64,000 bases of DNA from Glossina fuscipes. Taxonomy: Eukaryota > Arthropoda > Insecta > Diptera > Glossinidae. The stretch is taken from assembly GCF_014805625.2 (NCBI RefSeq), contig NW_023998415.1:25740874-25804873 (forward strand), given 5' to 3'. Position 1 is the first letter of the stretch. Each line of letters begins with the position of its first letter. The position numbers and the translations under genes were made by a program. This document shows positions 34,022 to 45,388 of the stretch, one piece after another. The notes under the pieces are model-generated. The model ran no database searches. It had not been told where the DNA came from and saw only the letters and a list, made by a program, of their open reading frames with translations.

Positions 34022-35900
34022 TAGCAATAATGAGCATAAAAATGCTTAGACCTTAAGAAGAAAAGAAATTTTTTTATTGATCAAGATTTAAACATTGAAC
34101 CGGAAATAAGAGCTACTTGCGGCAGCAGAGAAATCAAAAATGCAACAAAAAAACCCCATTATTTGTCCCACATAAACTCTACATTTTTTTTTTTTTTAAA
34201 TAACTATCAAACGAATCTGAGGCCCGATTATATTCGGTTTCACCTATGGATTGCAAATCGTCTCTTGTATTGAAACGCTTACCCACTAAATTATGAAAAC
34301 CATGCTATGCGGCTTCGTATCTATTTTGAAAATTGATTTCCAGACTTAATTTGGAATCTTTTTATCTTAATTTCTCTGGTTTTAACAATAAAAGGTCAAC
34401 TGGCTCAACTAAAACCTATGCTGACTAAAAAAAAAAAAAAAAAAAAAAAAAATTAAATTCTCTGTAAAGTTTCTGATTAAAAAGAAGTCATCATGTATGA
34501 AAGAGCCATCGACATTAAAGAGCAGACGATAAAGACGACACTGAAGTTTTCCCTCTGTCTATATATCAGTATCATTGTATTTACACTGAACGTTTCAGTC
34601 ACTTATTCGATGCTATTTTTCTTACGATATTTCTTACGATGTAACTAATAAATGTTCAAAATAATTGTCAAATCCTTGCTTAGAAAGGTTCGTTAGTTAT
34701 TTTCATCCGATTTTTCATGATCTTCGCTATACTTGAGCGGTAGTGTCAGACATCAAGGTTAGTCAAGGTTAAGTTTGGCATTTCAATGTCTTCAACTGCT
34801 GAGAGCATCTTACTTGGAGAGGCATAGCAAAGCTAAATCGCTACCGTTACTTATCTTTAAAAGGCATTTAATTGTACGAAATCTGTTTGTGTTAATGTAA
34901 AGCATTTTGACAGCATATAGTGTACTCATCTGATTATATATCCATAAGCAAATACATTGCCTTACGCTATGTTATGTAGGCACATAACGGAGAGATGCCT
35001 AAAGCATAAAGAATACCTGAAAGAATATCTGATTTCGTATCTTAACCTGACATGAGTGGAGGGAAAGTTTTAAGTTTCAAAATAAAATATTGAAATTAAT
35101 AATTCATTTAAAGCATCTGATGTGTGGTGAATATAATATGAAATGGTGTGGTGGATATAAAAAGTAACAAAGCTTCCCATTTTTATATATAATTTTAATT
35201 TGTTATAGGGACGAGTGACGTAAGAAATCAATACTAATCGTTTGATATAACAGATTTATTCTCAGTGTGACGCCTAATTTTTTTTCCTGGGTGTCTCTTG
35301 TTCCTTTTTTTCTTTTTTTTTTTTTTTTTTGTCGCTGTCGAAATTGAAAGTGTTTCGCAATTAATTTTGCGATTTGTCAAAAAGCAAACAGCAAACATTG
35401 GTGTTTACCTGTATACCTTTATATACTCGTGTACAACATATATAAATATATTTTCTTTTGTATAAGCTATAGAATATCGATAATACCTTTAACCATGAAA
35501 AGGTTTTGATATAAAAAAAAAATAAATAAATATTGGAAAAAGCTTATAAATCATTTTGAAGTTTTGTAAATACCACACACGGAGCCAAGATTATATGTGT
35601 ATTAAAAAAAATATATATTTAAATAAATAGTAATACGATTATGTTAATTTCCATAAAGCAAAGGAACGGGCCTTCGACTTAGATGACTCAACCTTAATTA
35701 AAATGATTCTTGTTTTCAAAACAGCAAATACGTAGCGCTACTGAGGAGGCACAGCCGATATAGATTTCAATACACAGGATTTTTATAGATCGAATCCTAT
35801 AATAATTCCACACATACCAGTGAATATTCTTCTCAAAGAGAATTTTGTGCCCTTCATCTAGCTTAGCTCTCATAAAGTTGATCACCTATAGTTGGAAAAA
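34022..35900. other. Unassigned AT-rich DNA
   Basis: Nearly 1.9 kb without a recognised gene. Poly-T at 34182-34196, poly-A at 34427-34452 and poly-T at 35306-35330 are the notable features. Confidence 0.5.
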
Positions 35901-37290
35901 ACCAATGGAAAGAAAAGGAGATAGTTGAAGTGATGTGCGCATTATAGTGCGTGTGTGGTCAATCGGAAGTGTTGCGCCTTTGCCTACTGAGCATTTGCTA
36001 CTTATATCAATATTGTCCAAAGTCTATGTCTCCTGAAAAATTTCTTTCATTGCTTGAACATAGTCACTAGCAAAAGGGTATTTTGACTATGAAGGAAGAA
36101 TTGGGATCCAAGCGTTAAAACTTGCCCGTGCTGTCGATAGCTTGCAGATTTCCCATTAACACTAAGATTTGAAAAAGATAGATAGACACTAACGTATTGG
36201 GAGCTAAACGTAACTCCAAAACTGATGAAATATACTTTTCGGAAGACTGAAATAATGTTGATAGAATTTACAGTATACGGGAGTTCTTCAGTATATTGAA
36301 AATTACTTAAATTAAGCAGACGATCTACGGCATTATATTTGCTTGACCTGTTTCAAAAGGGCTGATATTCATGACTAGATAACATATCAACGTGGGATCC
36401 CCTTCTCTACTTCGGGCAACAAATCCGATTCGTCTGTCAAGGCTTACTCCATTATGCGTGGCATTCGAAATGCTTCAACGCATTGATGCATCGAAAATTG
36501 GTGTTTTCCTCTATCAAGCTTACAACAGTAATACATAACTCTTTCTCCTCCGTATAAATCGAAGAGAATAAAGAGAGTCTTAAGTAGATAAGAATAAGGA
36601 ATATGTCAAGCGAAAGTATATCCCCGAAAAAAATACTTGTGATGCACTACATCGGCCCGAAACAAGCCGATCACCTTGCAGTTCCACCTACAAAAGTCAA
36701 ATGTCTGCACTAAGGTTCAACTAGTTCTGTTGTAATTCTCTTATCTCATATTCGAAAATGCATTTTCCTCAATAAGTTTTATAACAACGTCTTGCTTTTG
36801 AGTGGAGAATGTTGATTCAGTGACATGAAATGACGCTAAATTTCTGATAACTGGGTAATTATTGTGAACGTATAGTTCTTACAGTGCTTTTCTTGACAGC
36901 TGCAGTCAACATTGCAGTGATTTCGATGTGCACGAACGATGATTGTCATTCTGCTGAGATAGTTACGTAACATGCACATGTAACAAGAACATGTCCTCAA
37001 CCTTCACCAATCTACAAATTTGAAATAATTTTCATTTAAAATATACTCGATATACGCGCTTGAGGTTTTTACAGAACCGCTATTCACATCCATCTATCTT
37101 ATCGTAATCCAAAACATTGCCTTTTTGTTTGTTTTTTTTTTTTTTGCTTCAAAGTTTTGAGAATTAAAATTTTGGCTTTCTTTAGCGATTCACGTTTGTA
37201 CATAAATCTTTCTCACGTTTCTCCATCATATTTATTAATATGTCAGCTTCATTTTCCACTTCGTTAATCGCAGTTGGATAGAGCAGGAGA
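35901..37290. other. Unassigned, slightly GC-richer DNA
   Basis: Composition is a little less AT-rich around 36340-36720 (for example CAACGTGGGATCCCCTTCTC and CATCGGCCCGAAACAAGCCG). No open frame over 60 codons, no terminal repeats and no motif were seen. It may be a decayed mobile element. Confidence 0.4.
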
Positions 37291-39594
37291 TTTTTTTTTA
37301 TAAAAAAAAAAAAAAAAAAAAAAAAAATAAGAAAAACAAATCGTACAAAACCAAAACCGTGTAATTCAATTATTTTGCTGCTCTAATGCTAAAGTTAAGT
37401 CTGATTTTACTTTAGACATTGTGTGAGCCATGCAACAGTTATACACTTGTTGTTGCTTTGCCAAGCGATCGGGCACAAAAAACGATTCGCTAAAAGCAAA
37501 CGTTTCAAGGGAGAACTTAAAATTTACAGCAATAAAGCAACAAATTTGCAAATAGTTTATGTTCAGTTAATGTTGCTATTATCGTTGTTGTTTCATCGCT
37601 GTAAGTTGTTCAGAATATACAACATTTAAGCATAACAACAAGTGACATTAAACAATGAATGCTTTTCGAAATGTTTATATTGACACTGAACAACGTTGGC
37701 CGTATTTTAACACAAAACTTGGCTTCTTGTCGTTGTAATTTCAACGCAAGACACAGCTGTGTTGCATAAATGTATCTTCAATTGATTGCATTCATTGATA
37801 AAACCAATATTCTTCGCCAGAATTAGAAGAGCAGCTCTCTCGTATGCCTTTCACCTTTTTTTTTTTTTTTCTTTCTTTGATTGATTTGCTTATTATACAT
37901 AATTTAAATGGTAACATTTCGACATATATCTATCACCGAAGAACTTGAAAGTTTAATAACAATACAATAAATAGAATTGAAGTGTTGCTTTGCAACAACA
38001 AGTTCTGTAAGTGTCTAGTTCCTATAGAAAATGTGCGTGAAACGAACATTAATCGTGAACGCATTGATTTGTCCCTGGATGATGGGTACAGTTTTTCTAT
38101 GTATATGCCTGATTATCGAAAACAAAATCGAAGGCAGAGACATAGGTGGTCCTTACATGCTTCTATAATGAAACTTCAGGAGAACGGCACCATGTCTACC
38201 ATGTCAACCATGTACGGTATTTTGTATTAAATTAAAGGTGAAATCTCTGGCGATAGTTGACGAAAGTGATCATTGCGGTTCAGACTGTTCACGAATTTTA
38301 ATTATATTGAGAATGTGATGAAAATTGATTTTGCGTTTTTTTTTTTTTTTGTTTTGAAAAGGCAAAAATACCTCCTACCGGTTTCGGAGAAAAAGCTATT
38401 AAGAGTTGCATCGACAAGAGTTTTTGCATTTTTGAAACGATTCTTATCTACGAAAATTTCGGATCTACCGTTGACCGCAAGGAGATGCATGCACTTCATA
38501 GAGCTTACGCCAGATGTAATTAAATATTACGCATAGAGTAACAAAACTAGTATATGTATGTGTATTCAAAACTATGCTCTATAAGGCGGCTTATACATAA
38601 ATTGCATGTAACTGAATAAATGTTGGCTTCTAGTGTCGTGTTTTATTGTATATTTGTGTATATAGACACTGCTTATACGTAAATATACACTTAACTGTAC
38701 ATTTTATTGATGTTAGAATATTTTAAACGATTTATTTGTTGATGTTGGCATAAGCGCTGCTGTTATGTGTCTGTTAATAGAAACGTTTATAGAAAATAAA
38801 TATTTCTGTCAATTACAAAACACTCTGATGTATATAAAGAGAAAATGAAAAAATAAAAAAAGATTTAAAATTCATTTACATACATCGACAAGCAATCTTT
38901 CTTATGCTCTTTGGTAATGTTCATGTTTTAAGCCTACGTGTCCTTAAAATGTCACCAAGTCAACCATTAATTTGCTATTATGGGGCTGTTAGCAATGCTT
39001 GTGCACTGTAGCAGTTGACTTGATTCTATGCCTCTATGACATCAGTATTAGTTCGAATGGGTTTGGATTATGTAATATGTATATCCAATCAGGCTGTATT
39101 GCATGAAACATATGCACATATATCTATTGCTTGTCTGTTTGCACAGAAGTAAAAGCAAGCAAGCAAGCAACCAAGCAAGCAAGCGAGCAAAAAAAAAAAA
39201 AAAAAAAAAAAACAAAACAAAATTCAATGCATACGATATACTATTATAGCTGTCGCTCGTTTGTTCATGTATTTCATGTTTGCACAAACAAATGCATATA
39301 ATCTCTATAAAGATTGACTGAATGTTACTAGAACTTCCCATTCGAACTTTTATTTTATACTGTAATAGATCTTAAATACACTTTCTTAGGCGTATCTCTA
39401 GTCAAGTACACTTCTGAGCTCACTTGCCCCCCTTAAAACGCCAAATGTTGAAAATATATTTCTATTAATTAATTTTATTGTTGGTTGTGTAAAATTAACA
39501 ATTGCGCGTTTAGTACGCTGTTGAGTCACAAAAAAATCCGGTAAGTCCTGTCCGCTTTTCGGTAATTTTTAACAACACAGCGTTTTTTTACGCC
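37291..39594. other. Unassigned DNA with simple repeats
   Basis: No recognised gene. It has an adjacent T-tract/A-tract pair around 37290-37327, poly-T at 37857-37870 and 38338-38350, and an (AAGC)n microsatellite at 39154-39189 followed by poly-A. Frames at 37366-37629 and 38273-38536 overlap on both strands and have no motif. Confidence 0.5.
39154..39212. repeat. (AAGC)n microsatellite plus poly-A
   Basis: About nine AAGC units with two substitutions (39154-39189) run directly into about 23 A. The minus-strand open frame across it is an artefact. Confidence 0.95.
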
Positions 39595-39755
39595 TTGCCG
39601 AAGAACGAGGCTTGTATTTATTTTATCAAAACATTTGCATGCAGAGATGGAAGTTTGAGAGACCCCACGCTGGGTATATATATTCTTGATCAGGCATGTC
39701 CGCCTGTGTAAAGTCTATTGTGAACATGTGTCCAGGCCGTAAAAATTTAGCTATC
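39595..39755 (-). repeat. Family A copy, 3' part
   Basis: On plus, CGAAGAACGAGGCTTGTATT, ATCAAAACATTTGCATGCAG, GATGGAAGTTTGAGAGACCC, a GTATATATATTCTTGATCAG core, GGCATGTCCGCCTGTG (eroded signature), and GTCTATTGTGAACATGTG with CCAGGCCGTAAAAATTTAGC. The order fits a reversed family A element. Confidence 0.65.
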
Positions 39756-39904
39756 GACGAAAATACATGGAAAGGTATGAGACGGGCAGACAATCGGATT
39801 CGGAATCATTTTCTAAGTTGATCAGTATAATAATACGCGCATCTTTTTTAAGGCTTTTTGGGTGTTGTATTGCTTCCGCACAAACTTAATGTACCATGTG
39901 CCAC
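39756..39904 (+). repeat. Family B 3' part
   Basis: GACGGGCAGACAATCGGATT, CGGAATCATTTTCTAAGTTG, ATCAGTATAATAATACGCG, TTTTTGGGTGTTGTATTGC, TTCCGCACAAACTTAATGTA, CCATGTGCCACAAATAG. It ends where a minus-oriented B piece begins. Confidence 0.65.
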
Positions 39905-40020
39905 AAATAGCGCATTTTTTGGGATATTTTGATGAAATTTATTAAACCTAAATGGGGTCGACCCAAGGCGAACACTATTAGAAATAGTTCCGATCGGACC
40001 ACTCGTCAGCTACTTCTCAC
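39905..40020 (-). repeat. Family B 5' part, opposite orientation
   Basis: On plus, GATATTTTGATGAAATTTAT, GGTCGACCCAAGGCGAACAC, AGAAATAGTTCCGATCGGAC and CACTCGTCAGC. TCCGATCGGA at 39989-39998 is the perfect palindrome also seen at 25589-25598. It abuts the preceding plus-oriented 3' part tail-to-tail. Confidence 0.7.
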
Positions 40021-40689
40021 AGGTTGCTTCATTTGTTAAACGAGAGACACTTGCATTTGCTTGCTTAAGAAAATCAATGGAATTCACATATAAGAAATTG
40101 AGTTAAAATTTACAAGAAATTGTGATTTTTTCGTCTTCGAACAATTGATTTTACTTACTTACCAACTTGCCAACTTTATTCTCTAATGCATAAGAGCGGT
40201 GAGTGTACGAAAACGAACCAACTATATGTAGGCTTCGAGCCGAATTTTTTAACTCTCACAATTCTGTGTGTTGATTTTTGTATATAACTAGGCTCACGAA
40301 AACATAACATACCATACCCATGAAATTTTTTAAATGACGTCGAAGTGTTTGTATATTCCCATGAAAAGACTGCAAGGAAATTATACTTACGTACCTATAG
40401 ATGCACATGTGGCTAAACAATAATTGCTCTCCAAAACTCTGCTGCGCAGACAGACATCAGCTCTAATGCATTGATTAAAGCTTTTCAAAATGCAGTGACA
40501 TGATATTTATACCATCATATTCAGTACTATTAGTTGCTTGCATGTATTTTGATAGGCGACTTGCACAGGTAAAAATGCTAAGGAAATGGGAAATACCACT
40601 GTACATAACGATTGAATTCGATAGTTTTGACCTTTCCCTACACGAAATGACAATTTTCCATTTAATGTTATTGAGTTATTCATCGCGTG
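40021..40689. other. Unassigned AT-rich DNA
   Basis: Nothing recognisable apart from the start of an open frame that continues into the mariner fossil. Confidence 0.45.
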
Positions 40690-41110
40690 CCGACGCTAAT
40701 CGCGTGGAGCGTTCAAAATTACTTTTGTTGCTTGATTTGAAGAAATCTGCTGTGCTGAAGCCCACCAAGTTTGGCCACTTGCTGCAAGAGTTGTCAAATA
40801 TACCCTGTGGCAGTTCGAAAGGGAAGTTCTGTCACGCCTAGAGTACGCACCAGATATGGCGTCTTCTGCTTAGCACTTGTTCAAATCGATGCAGCATGGC
40901 TTGGCTGTCATGTAGCTTCGCAAGGGTGAATAAATGCTAAAACGGATCGATGATTGGATCGCTGCTTAACCAATACAAGTTCCTTCGACACGATATCGCC
41001 ATGTTGCCAGAAATTCGGTAAAATGTTGCAGAAAATGATGGAAAATAAGTGGATTAACACACTTTCTACCTAATTTTTCTCAATAAATCCCTTTTGCAAG
41101 TGAAAAGACT
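40690..41110 (+). pseudogene. Mariner-type transposase pseudogene (copy 2, C-terminal half)
   Basis: A second mariner transposase fossil, related to copy 1. In frame: ARVVKYTLWQFEREVLSRLE followed by YAPDMASSA-stop-HLFKSM (40781-40900; the family's YSPDxAPSDYHLFRSM block), QHGLAVM, then KRIDDWIAA (40940-40966) and, after a frameshift, ENDGK at 41032-41046. At least four in-frame stops are present. The first aspartate-containing half of the enzyme is missing. VERSKLLLLLDLKKS at 40702-40746 matches copy 1 at position 2. After the stop, CCCTTTTGCAAGTGAAAAG (41089-41107) parallels GCCTTTTTCAAGTGAAAAA after copy 1. The two are therefore the same subfamily and include part of the 3' untranslated end. 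The 113-codon open frame at 40500-40841 runs partly in a wrong phase over this region. Confidence 0.85.
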
Positions 41111-42685
41111 ATCAATATACATGCAACCACCTTCTAATACTAATAACAATTGCAAAAGTTTGGTTGGCGTAGATATATGTTGTTGTTCTGTATGTGATGG
41201 TTTTTCTATTTATTTCTTGATTGAAGCTAATACGCCGCCCACACAATCATATGCTTGTCGGCGACCGACTGCCTGGCTGTCCGTTCGACTTACAGTGCTA
41301 CTATATTCTCTCGGTATCTATGATTGTGTTTTGTTTGTCTATCCATTTCTCTCTATAAGTCGGTGGTTTGAGCTGCTGTCAGGCTTTTTTACAACAACAG
41401 CACACACTACACTATTCAGCACTAGTTAAATAAACAGGCGTTTTACTCTTATTAACAATCCAGAGAAAACAAACAGCGAAAAAAAAATAAAAAAAATAGA
41501 AAAGAAAAGAAAAGAAAAGCAAAACATTACTTCGTTGCAAGTGAACACTTACACTTACCTTCAAAACGTAGATTGTGCATTTGACGGTGGCAGCAGCAAT
41601 AACCAACAGTTCTGCTCATTAGTGTGGAAATTTTAGTAAAAACAAAAACAAGAACAAGAGTAGAATTGGAAAATGTGTACGAAAACGATGGATTTTGTTG
41701 TCATTTAAGTTTAGAGAGTCGAGCGATTTTTTCCTTTTCCTTTTTCATTTCCATTTTCTTTTTTATATACACGATCACATTATTTAATTCATTAATGCGA
41801 ACATAACTAACTAAAAATATAATAACAAAGCAAAATTACGTTTTCTCTCAATTGCTGTTCTTATAAATCGCTTCGAATTAGACAGCTAAACCTGAAGATT
41901 TAATGGGATTTAGTTAAGCGACAACTTGACATTAATGCCTTAAAAAAAACAAAAGAAAGGAAATTATTATGCACAGGAAAAACTTCGTGGCGTTTAATTT
42001 TTCATTGAAATTAAAAAAAAAAAAATTTTTTATATTTTGTATAAACTTTATTAAACCAAATATATACCACTGTGTTCGATAAGGTTTTGCAATGCTTCTG
42101 GTAAAACCCTTATCCATCTAGATTATCTGAGTCGTCAGACCTCTTTTCAACACAGCTTTAATCGACTAAGAGTGTAGAGCAAAACAAATGGCAATCGGTC
42201 ATGGCAAGAATGTCTTACAATTAGCCACAGCGCGTCATCGTACGATTAGATTTCAATAAAAAAATGCATAAGTCAAAGATGATTTATTTTTAAAGTAGTT
42301 CACCCATGGGATATGCTGAAGGTATTTAAAACGGTCAAGGGTAAATCAGTGCCTAAACGGCATCGAATGAATGCAACCATTTAGAGGATTGGGAGGGCAA
42401 ATTATTGCAGCATGTAATCGCTCATTGCAAACATCCTCACAGCCACCCGTTAAAAAAAATTTCTCGCTCAATCTCCATCAACAAACATTATTTTAGTAAA
42501 TTTTTATACTAAAAAACAAATAAGAACATTAAAGCTGGGCGACGCCAAACATTACACCATTCTGCACCACATTGTCTAACGCAATTCTTATTTTTATTCT
42601 AGAACACAAAAATTATATGTTTTTTCTACATAAAGGCAAATTGTTCAAGCGCGTATTAATGGGGCCTAGTGTAGTAAAAGTGTAA
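41111..42685. other. Unassigned DNA with a GC-richer island
   Basis: A less AT-rich island lies at about 41215-41425 (TACGCCGCCCACACAATC, GGCGACCGACTGCCTGGCTG) inside a 111-codon plus-strand frame (41094-41429) that shows no recognised domain. An (AAAAG)n tract follows at about 41481-41522. The rest is ordinary AT-rich DNA. The island could be a 5' untranslated or promoter region of a neighbouring gene, but I see no start-site elements that prove this. Confidence 0.35.
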
Positions 42686-43089
42686 TCTTTACATATGGCA
42701 GGACTCAAAAATAGACGTAGGTGGTTCAAAATTTGTAGAGTTCATTTTTGTACGAAATTACTATAACATTATGGGTCAATTTTCATCACTACTTATTACA
42801 ACTTGAACTTTTCTGCTCTATAATGGGTCAACTTTCGTGAAAATCGTTATATCCAAAAAATAGGTTGACAGAGTCCAAATTTGGTACATTGAATTTCTTG
42901 GTGTTAAATTGCTATAGTTTTCACCACGATGCCTTTAAAATTATACCTCTTTGCTGTGTGAGCTTCAGTTTTTGTTATATGAGGGAGTTCAAAAATTGCC
43001 CCAGCCGGTCCAAAGTTTCCATATCAATTTAGAGTGGCCAAACGCTACCATTTAGCCACTTTTGCTGAGAAATTTTCAAAAATTACAAT
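42686..43089. repeat. Possible unclassified repeat body
   Basis: ATGGGTCAATTTTCATCAC at 42772 and ATGGGTCAACTTTCGTGAAA at 42823 are near-identical and about 51 bp apart. The segment also holds ATATCCAAAAAATAGGTTGA and CCCCAGCCGGTCCAAAG. It may belong to a larger element that includes the family B copy to its right. I could not align it elsewhere in the window. Confidence 0.3.
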
Positions 43090-43435
43090 TATTTTCCAAA
43101 TATCGACTTTTTAGAACGGGGCGTTATATGCGTGGGGAGTAATCGAAACAATGGACCGATGCGAACTATTTTCGATAGCGTTCGTTTTTAGGCCAACACA
43201 CGTCACTATACTATATTTCCTCCAAATATCTCAAAAATTACAACTTGTAGCTTGAACACAAATTAAAATGCGCAGACATCAAACCGACAGACGGACAGGC
43301 AGACTTAGATCAATTGAGATAATGATTCTGAATCGATCGGTTTAATAAAAGGTGGGCCCTTCTGCGTGTTACATACGACCGCACTAAGTTAATATACTCT
43401 GTACCACAAGTTATGTAGGGTATAAACAGAAGAAC
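43090..43435 (+). repeat. Family B copy, near full length
   Basis: Canonical order: GGGGCGTTATATGCGTGGGG, ATGGACCGATGCGAACTATT, AGCGTTCGTTTTTAGGCCAA, TATCTCAAAAATTACAACTT, GTAGCTTGAACACA, signature ACCGACAGACGGACAGGCAG at 43289-43308, TAATGATTCTGAATCGATCG, GGTTTAATAAAAGGTGGGCC, CTTCTGCGTGTTACATACG, CCGCACTAAGTTAATATACT, and the terminal TTATGTAGGG-TA. This is the most complete 3' half in the window. The 5' terminal CCCTAC block is not visible. Confidence 0.8.
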
Positions 43436-43971
43436 CGAAACCTTCTCTCAACTTTTTTCACAAAAAAAAAAAAAGAAAAAGATGAAAAATATGCTGACAT
43501 TTTCATTATGAATAGTTTAATACTTGATTATATCTGAAATCTAAATATTTGATTATTGACAGAAAGCAGAAGCAATTTAAATAAATGAAAAGAAGCAAAT
43601 AAAAAAAATAAAAAAAAAAATGTTTAAATCTGTAGAGATTAAAAGTTCTATGATATTTTTCGAAAATATTTTAAAGTTGAAAATATCACTAATTATTGGC
43701 ACATTCAATGAATTCTCTACCATTAAAATGTCAGTAAGTAGCTGCAAAAGACTTGATTACGTGCTTGAAATTATATCGAAAGGAAGATTACTGACGAATT
43801 TCGTTAAGAACGCAATAACAAGATTAAGCAAATAATTAACTCTTGATATTCGTTATTATTATTGTTCGTTACTCATAGTTAAAGATAACGCTCAATATAC
43901 GATTCAAATGTATTTTAACGTTTCATCAATGTTACGAATCTCATCAATAATATTTTTACCGTTTCTTCTTC

Positions 43972-43976
<5 letters not shown>
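43436..43976. other. Unassigned AT-rich DNA
   Basis: A-rich tracts at 43462-43475 and 43605-43619. The 71-codon frame at 43620-43835 is AT-driven and has no motif. Confidence 0.45.
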
Positions 43977-44010
<34 letters not shown>

Positions 44011-44166
44011 TTCGCCAGAGAAATAAATTCTAAGACTAAACTCTTAAAAGCACTAGCATCTAAGGCTATCGGCTTTTATTAAAAACCCTACCGCACTTGA
44101 GATTCGAACCCACGACCATTGACTTGCTAGTCGAGATGCCTCGCCTTCGGCTACTCAGGCGGATAG
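43977..44166 (-). mobile_element. tRNA-derived SINE with (AAT)n tail
   Basis: Read on the minus strand, a tRNA-like head begins near 44163 (CCGCCTGAGTAGCCGAAGG). Its A-box-like TAGCCGAAGGCG (consensus TRGCNNARNNNG) is followed 38 bp on by a perfect B box, GTTCGAATC, in GTGGGTTCGAATCTCAAG. GACTAGCAAGTC between them resembles an anticodon arm. A tRNA-unrelated body of about 85 bp follows, and the element ends in about eleven AAT units (43977-44009 on plus as TTA/ATT). This is the classic architecture of a polymerase III-transcribed SINE with an AAT-repeat tail. No flanking target-site duplication was confirmed by eye. A tRNA gene is ruled out by the missing acceptor-stem pairing and the attached body. 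Confidence 0.75.
44098..44163 (-). promoter_or_regulatory. Internal polymerase III promoter (A and B boxes) of the SINE
   Basis: A box about 44144-44155 and B box 44102-44110, both on the minus strand. The spacing fits a type 2 polymerase III promoter. Whether it is still active cannot be judged. Confidence 0.65.
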
Positions 44167-45316
44167 TTCTTCTTCTTCTTTTTCTTTTTTAACAAGGCAA
44201 ATTGTTTGCATTTCCAAGACTATTTTCGAGTTTTATTTATAGTAAGTCACAAGCAGAGCATACGTCTCCAGGCTATTTTCAATTACTCGAGTGTTAAGTG
44301 ATTAATCGGCGGAGAATTGTTTACAAAACAGTCAGAGATATGAAATAGACTTTAGCGTCGGTTAAAGTTGTCGAATTGAATCTTTTCTATACTTGCTTTG
44401 AATAACTTTAAATGGATTTATTAAAATAATTATTTTGCAGCATCACCATAACCTTCTAAAAGTATTGTGCGATGTGTCTTCGGTAGCAGATTTCTTCAAA
44501 TCAAACGACAAAACTAATGAATGTCGAGAATGCAACCCTAAGCGTTCCAAGATTAGCGTCTCAATGTACTGAATAACTCAATAATACTAAATGGAACAGA
44601 GGGTGAAGGGTGAAGACCGTTGCATACATTGGATATGTCGCATTACTTTATCATTTTCGCGAATAGATATCGCTGATCAAAATACATGCATGCACCTATT
44701 ATATAGACGCAATAATGTAAATCGATACTCCGATCTTAGGTATGAAATTAAGTTTAAAAGATGGAATTGTTATATCATTAATCAACCACTACATCTTTAT
44801 TATAATGCGGTCACATTTTGAAACGTAAAAAAGTCATTAACTAACTGTATGATGGCGAAAAGCAATTCAAATCGTAAGTCTAAACAGAAGAAACAAAATA
44901 AAACAAGCATTCGTGTTAACAACCTGTTGTCGGTTCCCGTGTTGCATTGCTTTGCCATTCTTCTTCTACGATCAAAACTTTCGATTTATTTGCATAAAGT
45001 ACGAAAAAGGCGATGTCGTCTTCAATGAATGCAGAGGCTAAAGCAAAAGGAACAAATACTGTTTGTTGTTTGTTAGATGTATGTTATGCTTATTTTACAT
45101 TTTGATGCGGGATAATACGGTTAATAAGCACTAGCTGCAGATACGTAAGTCACAATACGGTAGTAGCCGTCATAGTAGTTGTTTTCCTTTACATTTTCTA
45201 TTCGGTGAATAATAATGGCAGTTAAACAACCACAACAACAATGATTCCAACGAATTCAAGTAAATGTGGTAAAAAACACAAATTAAGATCGTTATTGGGT
45301 CAGATAAAACATTATC

Positions 45317-45317
<1 letters not shown>

Positions 45318-45368
<51 letters not shown>

Positions 45369-45388
45369 TTGTGTGTGCGTTTGTGTGC
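45318..45388. repeat. Compound (TA)n(TG)n microsatellite
   Basis: About 36 bp of pure TA passes directly into a TG run with a few TTTG and TGCG interruptions. Confidence 0.95.

Noticed and set aside
35901..36730. Long terminal repeat of a retrotransposon
   Set aside because: Composition shifts, but there is no TG...CA pair with a second copy, primer-binding site or polypurine tract in the window.
40500..40841. 113-codon plus-strand open frame taken as one gene
   Set aside because: Its 3' part is the mariner fossil partly read out of phase; the 5' part is unassigned AT-rich DNA.
44098..44163. Functional tRNA gene on the minus strand
   Set aside because: A and B boxes are present, but the acceptor stem does not pair and the sequence continues into a body with an (AAT)n tail, so it is a SINE head.
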